44,279 nucleotides of DNA from an uncultured Collinsella sp. GTDB lineage: Bacteria; Actinomycetota; Coriobacteriia; Coriobacteriales; Coriobacteriaceae. The stretch's first letter is position 1; the number at the start of each line of letters is the position of its first letter. Under the pieces are notes generated by a model, which was given only the letters and a program-made list of their open reading frames with translations, was not told the DNA's origin and did no database searches. This document shows positions 40,574 through 44,279 of this stretch, one piece after another. Where the stretch lies: the NCBI GenBank assembly GCA_902496275.1, contig CABVAC010000013.1, positions 1-44,279 of the forward strand, written 5' to 3'. The position numbers and the translations under genes are program-made.

Positions 40574-40663
40574 GTCGGAGTGGCGGAATTGGCAGACGCG
40601 CTAGCTTGAGGTGCTAGTGACCGCTTTTTGGTCATGCGGGTTCAAGTCCCGCCTCCGACACCA
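40574..40663 (+). tRNA. tRNA-Leu (anticodon GAG)
   Basis: The acceptor stem GTCGGAG pairs with CTCCGAC, the anticodon arm CTAGC-TTGAGGT-GCTAG gives anticodon GAG, and a long variable arm typical of class II tRNAs (GACCGCTTTTTGGTC) follows. The T arm GCGGG-TTCAAGT-CCCGC is intact and ACCA is encoded at the 3' end. Confidence 0.97.
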
Positions 40664-40674
40664 TCGCATTTGAG

Positions 40675-40696
40675 AAGCCTCTTCGGAGGCTTTTTT
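40675..40696 (+). terminator. Terminator after tRNA-Leu
   Basis: AGCCTC-TTCG-GAGGCT forms a 6-bp stem with a stable tetraloop, followed by a T run. Its T run ends only about 26 bases before the start codon of the phosphatase gene. Confidence 0.85.
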
Positions 40697-40722
40697 GTTA
40701 CCGATAGACGGTGGGGTCCACG

Positions 40723-43068
40723 ATGGAAACGCTTGAACGCAACGAGTGGGCAGACGTTGCCCAACTAGTCGAGATCACGAGCGATGCTGTCATCATCTGC
40801 GAGCTCGACGGAACCATTCTGCATGTGAATAACCGCTTACTTGGTTTGATGTGCGAGGAACGCGCCGACGTCATCGGTGGAGATGTTAAAGACGTCCTGT
40901 ACTCGTCCGCTTTTGAACGTGCGACGGAACATCGTCTGCCATTTGAAACTGATGGCTCCGAGAACGAACTGATGCTCAAACTGAGTGACGGCTCTTTTAT
41001 TCCCGTCTTGGTTCGTGCGGGCTCCGTAACGCCTCCACACATCTTTGGGCGCCGCGCACCACGTGTCCTGGTGGCGCTTCACAGTATCGAGGAACAGTAT
41101 TCTCACGACCGGCAACTCAAGCGTGCGTTATCGGAGCTTAGAGTGGCGAACAAGCGTCTCTCTGGCACGCTCTCGGTCATTATGAGCACTGTGGGCTCCG
41201 ATGAGTTGCCCAGCCTGCTTGATACCGTTTTGAACCAGCTTGTAGGAACGCTCGATGCTTCGGGTGCTGCTATCTATTTTTCTGAGAGCGGCGGCTTTAA
41301 GCTTCGCGGTGTTTCCAAGGAGCTGCTCGACAGCTACCTGCCCGAGTTTTTGCCGTATGGCGCTGGCATTCCGACGTATGTTCTTCGCGAGTCGCGTGCC
41401 TGTCGCTTGTCGATTCAACAGGACCTTGAGGGCGATAAGGCCGCCTCCGGTATGTTCATGGACCTGGATAATCGTTCTAAGCACCTGTTGCGCATGCAAG
41501 ATATGCCTCCGTACCGCAGTGAAATCTGTCTTCCCGTTTTTTACGGTACGCAGATCCTTGGCGTGCTGGAAGTTGGTTGGAAACGCCCCCAGGCACCGCT
41601 TGCCTATGACGTTAATGTGCTCGAGGTCATTTGCGATTACCTGTCTATCCAGCTGGTCGGCATGGCATCGAGCCTTCGCTCCCGTCGCACGGCCGAGCTT
41701 GGCCGCTCGCTCAATGTCTTGCGTGATGAGTTGTTTACCTTTCTAGACGATTCCGCCGCGGCTACCCAGGCGGTATCGTCCGAGATCTGCAATATGCTCA
41801 ACTGCCATTTTTGCCCTATTGAGTATGACGCCAGTCTGGATTCCTACGTCATAGATTTTGAAGGCGGCAGCCGCGTTGCTTTGCCGGACGATCCCGAGAA
41901 GCTTTTCTTTTCCACGACGGCGCCAGCAGCACGTCTGGGGGCTGGCCCTGATGGCTTTGAGGCATCTGTTTTGGGCGGCACGAGTGCCGAGGACCTTAAA
42001 CACGTCCGTATAACTCGCGTTGACGAATCGATGCCTATGGGAGGCTGGCTTAGGGCGCATGGCTTGCCTTGCCAGGGTCTCTACGTCGACGCCGGCATCG
42101 AGGCGGGGCGTCTGCGCTCTAAGGGCGATGGCAAGCACAGTAACGACGCGATTGTTCCTGCTTCTGTTGCGAAGGGCCCGACGACGCGCGCGCTGCTGCT
42201 TCGTGATGGTAGCCAAGAGCCGATTGATGACCTTGAATATGACTACTTGGTGCACTTGGCTCATGACTTTGAACTGATCTATGAAGGCGAATCTCAAAAG
42301 CGTGAGGAGCGCCATATCGCTCAGACGCTCCAGATTGGCATGAGAAATTCACTGGGGGATGTTCCGGGTATCGCAGCCGATTCGGTGTACCTGTCGGCCA
42401 CGAACTCGGCGTTGGTCGGCGGCGATTTCTATACGCTCATCCGTCTTCCTGACGATTGTGCCGTCATGATTCTGGGCGATGTGTCTGGCAAAGGCATTGA
42501 GGCTGCATCGATGTCCGCGCTCGTCAAGACGGCCCTGACGGCATATGCCTGGGAGGGCGCTGGACCGGCCCGCATGGCACGCTCCCTTAACAGCATGCTC
42601 ATGGGCTTTTCGAGGGTCGAGACGTTCGTGACGGCCTTTATCGCCAAGATTGACCTTAAAGCCGGACGCGCAACGTATTGTTCGGCGGGCCATCCTCCGA
42701 CCATGGTCATCAGGCCAGAGTCGATGCCGCTGGGTGGCGGCGAGGCCCGTGGGGGGGAGGTCGAGCTGCTTGGATGCCAATCGGGGGTAATCGGTGCCTT
42801 TGAGAGCATGGTATACGAGACAGGCGTGTTTACGTTCGCTCCTGGTGACATGCTATTTATGTACACCGACGGAACAATCGAAGCACGTGACCGCTCGGGT
42901 GCTTTCTTTGGCGAGCAGCGCCTTCGTGACCTTCTGCTCTCTGTCTCGGGTGAGGGCGTATCGGGCATTTGCGGCAAGGTCTTGGGCGAGCTTGACCGAT
43001 TTACCGAATCGGCGCTGGACGATGACATTGCATTGGTGTCCCTTGAGTTTTTACGGGGTCGTTCATAG
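40723..43068 (+). CDS. PAS-GAF-PP2C (SpoIIE/RsbU-type) serine phosphatase
   Basis: A 781-residue cytoplasmic signalling phosphatase without membrane segments. Residues about 5-115 form a PAS-like sensor (SDAVIICELDGTILHVNNRLLGL). After a coiled linker, about 145-315 is a GAF-like domain; a second, weaker sensor-like region spans about 330-520. From about 530 there is a complete PP2C-type phosphatase with the metal-binding VGGDFY, GDVSGKGIEAA, SAGHPP, YTDGTIEARD and the closing DDDIALV. Such enzymes dephosphorylate STAS-domain anti-anti-sigma factors, and the very next gene encodes a STAS-HATPase protein, its obvious partner. ATG 40723 has GGTGGGG upstream; a GTG at 40711 is in frame but lacks a site. 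There is almost no room for a promoter after the tRNA-Leu terminator. Confidence 0.9.
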   Translation: METLERNEWADVAQLVEITSDAVIICELDGTILHVNNRLLGLMCEERADVIGGDVKDVLYSSAFERATEHRLPFETDGSENELMLKLSDGSFIPVLVRAGSVTPPHIFGRRAPRVLVALHSIEEQYSHDRQLKRALSELRVANKRLSGTLSVIMSTVGSDELPSLLDTVLNQLVGTLDASGAAIYFSESGGFKLRGVSKELLDSYLPEFLPYGAGIPTYVLRESRACRLSIQQDLEGDKAASGMFMDLDNRSKHLLRMQDMPPYRSEICLPVFYGTQILGVLEVGWKRPQAPLAYDVNVLEVICDYLSIQLVGMASSLRSRRTAELGRSLNVLRDELFTFLDDSAAATQAVSSEICNMLNCHFCPIEYDASLDSYVIDFEGGSRVALPDDPEKLFFSTTAPAARLGAGPDGFEASVLGGTSAEDLKHVRITRVDESMPMGGWLRAHGLPCQGLYVDAGIEAGRLRSKGDGKHSNDAIVPASVAKGPTTRALLLRDGSQEPIDDLEYDYLVHLAHDFELIYEGESQKREERHIAQTLQIGMRNSLGDVPGIAADSVYLSATNSALVGGDFYTLIRLPDDCAVMILGDVSGKGIEAASMSALVKTALTAYAWEGAGPARMARSLNSMLMGFSRVETFVTAFIAKIDLKAGRATYCSAGHPPTMVIRPESMPLGGGEARGGEVELLGCQSGVIGAFESMVYETGVFTFAPGDMLFMYTDGTIEARDRSGAFFGEQRLRDLLLSVSGEGVSGICGKVLGELDRFTESALDDDIALVSLEFLRGRS

Positions 43069-43146
43069 ACGACGCTGGGCGGGCTGAATCCGTACGGTTG
43101 GGGAAACGAATGCATCGAGTGGGCTTTTTTGGGGAACCATGGTCGT

Positions 43147-43893
43147 ATGAATGAGTGGAATGACATAGCGGTTTTGACGCCACCAGGCGATATCGACATC
43201 GCCACGGTGCCTGCGCTGCGTCGGCGGTTGGATGCTTTGATTGGCCGCGGCGTGCGTCGTGTCGTCATCAACTGCCAAGCTGTTAGCTTTATCGATTCGA
43301 CGGGCTTGGCATTCCTGCTTACGCGCGCTCGTGAGCTCATGAGGCGAGAAGGCCTGCTTTCGCTCGTCAATGCATCAGGTGAAGTTGTTCGCTTTTTGGA
43401 GATTGCTCGGCTTGTCGATATCCTTCATGTCGCGGGGCCGGCACGGGAGTCTATTCCCGCCATTCCGGTGGGGGAGCTGCCTCGCTGGAGTAAGAGCGTC
43501 GAGGTCCGTCAGGGTATCGAGAATCTTCCATACTACCGACATCGCATCGCCGAACTCCTTGAATCGCTTCCGTTGCGCCGTGACGAGCGCTACGATGTCG
43601 CATTGGCGTCGGGGGAGGCGCTGGGTAATGCCTATGACCATGCGGGCGGTATCGGCTGCGTCCTGACGGTTCAGGCCTATGGCGATCGCGTTGTGGTTGA
43701 GGTGCTTGATCGAGGTGCCGGCTATTCTATCGATGAAACGAGCGAACCGGTCGCATCAGAGGAACGCGGCCGTGGTATCAAGCTTATGCGTATGCTCGTC
43801 GATAACGTGGAGGTTGCTCGTCGTACGGACGGCGCCGGCACGCGCGTGCAGATGGTGAAGCTGTTTAGCGGAGCGCTAGAATCGTGTGCCTAG
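43147..43893 (+). CDS. Fused anti-anti-sigma (STAS) and anti-sigma kinase (HATPase) protein
   Basis: A 248-residue protein joins the two antagonists of a partner-switching module. Residues 1-100 are a STAS domain with the phosphoacceptor motif FIDSTGL (Ser51). Residues about 115-245 are an RsbW/SpoIIAB-like GHKL kinase with the N box EALGNAYDHA (157-166), G1 box DRGAG (188-192), GRGI (208-211) and GAGTRV (229-234). In the classical system the kinase phosphorylates the STAS protein and holds a sigma factor; a PP2C phosphatase like the one upstream reverses this. Here phosphorylation could be intramolecular. No sigma factor gene is in the window. ATG 43147 is chosen; an in-frame TTG at 43129 is possible, and the ribosome binding site (GGGG, about 12 bases away) is weak. 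Confidence 0.87.
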   Translation: MNEWNDIAVLTPPGDIDIATVPALRRRLDALIGRGVRRVVINCQAVSFIDSTGLAFLLTRARELMRREGLLSLVNASGEVVRFLEIARLVDILHVAGPARESIPAIPVGELPRWSKSVEVRQGIENLPYYRHRIAELLESLPLRRDERYDVALASGEALGNAYDHAGGIGCVLTVQAYGDRVVVEVLDRGAGYSIDETSEPVASEERGRGIKLMRMLVDNVEVARRTDGAGTRVQMVKLFSGALESCA

Positions 43894-43938
43894 CCAATCG
43901 CTTTAGCGCGTTTAGCTACTAAGAACATGCGGCAGACA

Positions 43939-43986
43939 AGTTTTTTGAAAAAAGTACTTGCGTCTTTTGGACAACTCGCGTAAATT
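43939..43986 (+). promoter_or_regulatory. Promoter of the tRNA-Gly/Cys/Gly cluster
   Basis: TTGCGT (43958-43963) and TAAATT (43981-43986) are separated by exactly 17 bases. The upstream tract AGTTTTTTGAAAAAAGT (43939-43955) differs by one base from the palindrome before the tRNA-Leu promoter and ends at the same distance from the -35 box. Confidence 0.75.
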
Positions 43987-43998
43987 AATAACCCGCAA

Positions 43999-44074
43999 GC
44001 GGACATGGCTCAGTTGGTAGAGCACAACCTTGCCAAGGTTGGGGTCGCGGGTTCGAGCCCCGTTGTCCGCTCCA
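43999..44074 (+). tRNA. tRNA-Gly (anticodon GCC)
   Basis: A 76-base tRNA: acceptor stem GCGGACA with TGTCCGC, anticodon arm with loop TTGCCAA giving GCC, T arm CGGGG-type with GGTTCGAGCC, and encoded TCCA at the 3' end. The first 55 bases are identical to the partial copy at 44225. Confidence 0.97.
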
Positions 44075-44084
44075 TTGCATTTCC

Positions 44085-44107
44085 GGACCGTTTAGGCGGT
44101 CCTTTTT
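44085..44107 (+). terminator. Terminator-like hairpin between tRNA-Gly and tRNA-Cys
   Basis: GGACCG (44085-44090) pairs with CGGTCC (44097-44102), followed by TTTTT. The T run ends one base before the tRNA-Cys gene, so the hairpin cannot fully stop transcription unless tRNA-Cys has a promoter inside the first tRNA. Confidence 0.75.
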
Positions 44108-44108
44108 C

Positions 44109-44182
44109 GGCGAAGTGGCCAAGTGGTAAGGCAGAGGCCTGCAAAGCCTTTACCCCCGGTTCGAATCCGGGCTTCGCCTCCA
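44109..44182 (+). tRNA. tRNA-Cys (anticodon GCA)
   Basis: A 74-base tRNA: acceptor stem GGCGAAG with CTTCGCC, anticodon loop CTGCAAA giving GCA, T arm CCCGG-TTCGAAT-CCGGG, discriminator T (usual for Cys) and encoded CCA. Confidence 0.96.
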
Positions 44183-44191
44183 GGTAACATC

Positions 44192-44218
44192 CGGGCGCTC
44201 CGGCGCCCGTTTTGTTTT
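44192..44218 (+). terminator. Terminator between tRNA-Cys and the second tRNA-Gly
   Basis: CGGGCGC (44192-44198) pairs with GCGCCCG (44203-44209), loop TCCG, followed by TTTTGTTTT. It ends 6 bases before the next tRNA, again leaving no room for a promoter. Confidence 0.8.
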
Positions 44219-44224
44219 ACATAT

Positions 44225-44279
44225 GCGGACATGGCTCAGTTGGTAGAGCACAACCTTGCCAAGGTTGGGGTCGCGGGTT
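44225..44279 (+). tRNA. tRNA-Gly (GCC), second copy, truncated by window end
   Basis: The 55 visible bases are identical to the first 55 of the tRNA-Gly at 43999, including the GCC anticodon. The T arm and 3' end lie beyond the window. Confidence 0.95.

Noticed and set aside
44005..44187. Open frame over the tRNA-Gly and tRNA-Cys genes
   Set aside because: It is entirely made of tRNA sequence with clear cloverleaf arms.

Overview
The window looks like a chromosomal segment of a high-GC Gram-positive gut bacterium of the class Coriobacteriia, most likely Collinsella or a close relative. Pointers are the actinobacterial-type order uvrC / rapZ / whiA / gap / pgk / tpiA / secG, a whiA gene, an RsbU/SpoIIE-type partner-switching pair, and GC-rich codon use with strong AAGGAG ribosome binding sites. 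The genus is an inference from style; no 16S sequence is present.

Layout. (1) 1-160: 3' end of a 5S rRNA gene and its terminator. (2) 282-3789, + strand: coaE, a membrane-anchored lytic transglycosylase, uvrB. (3) 3855-7677, - strand: two flavoproteins (COG2509-like and HI0933-like) and an Mrp/NBP35 P-loop ATPase. (4) 7937-15701, + strand: uvrA (with a candidate SOS box), ybaK, murJ with a long acidic N-terminal extension carrying three near-identical motifs, and uvrC. All three excinuclease subunits therefore lie within 14 kb. (5) 16067-26495: a sialic-acid (N-acetylneuraminate) uptake and catabolism locus made of a Tat-type lipoprotein binding protein, permease, permease-ATPase fusion, ATPase, a CE7-type esterase, a second esterase paralogue that has lost its nucleophile, a NanA-type lyase, a ROK kinase and nanE. 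Its first gene is preceded by a strong palindromic operator candidate. (6) 26594-33738: rapZ, whiA, then the lower-glycolysis run gap, pgk, tpiA, gpmI, and secG. The gene yvcK, usual between rapZ and whiA, is absent. (7) 34032-39974: a second, conventional oligopeptide ABC transporter (binding protein, OppB, OppC, OppD, OppF). (8) 39975-40573: about 600 bases with no gene, holding two very large inverted repeats, a terminator and a tRNA promoter. (9) 40574-44279: tRNA-Leu(GAG), a PAS-GAF-PP2C phosphatase, a one-chain STAS plus HATPase fusion, and a tandem tRNA-Gly / tRNA-Cys / tRNA-Gly cluster cut by the window end.

How it fits together. The sialate locus would import host-mucin sialic acid, possibly remove O-acetyl groups, and convert it through N-acetylmannosamine and ManNAc-6-P to GlcNAc-6-P, which enters glycolysis; several lower-glycolysis genes lie just downstream. 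The locus sits exactly between uvrC and rapZ, which are normally close neighbours in Actinobacteria, so it looks like an insertion into a conserved backbone. The most unusual items are the MurJ extension, the pseudo-esterase, the STAS-HATPase fusion, and a set of four long, mutually unrelated intergenic palindromes.
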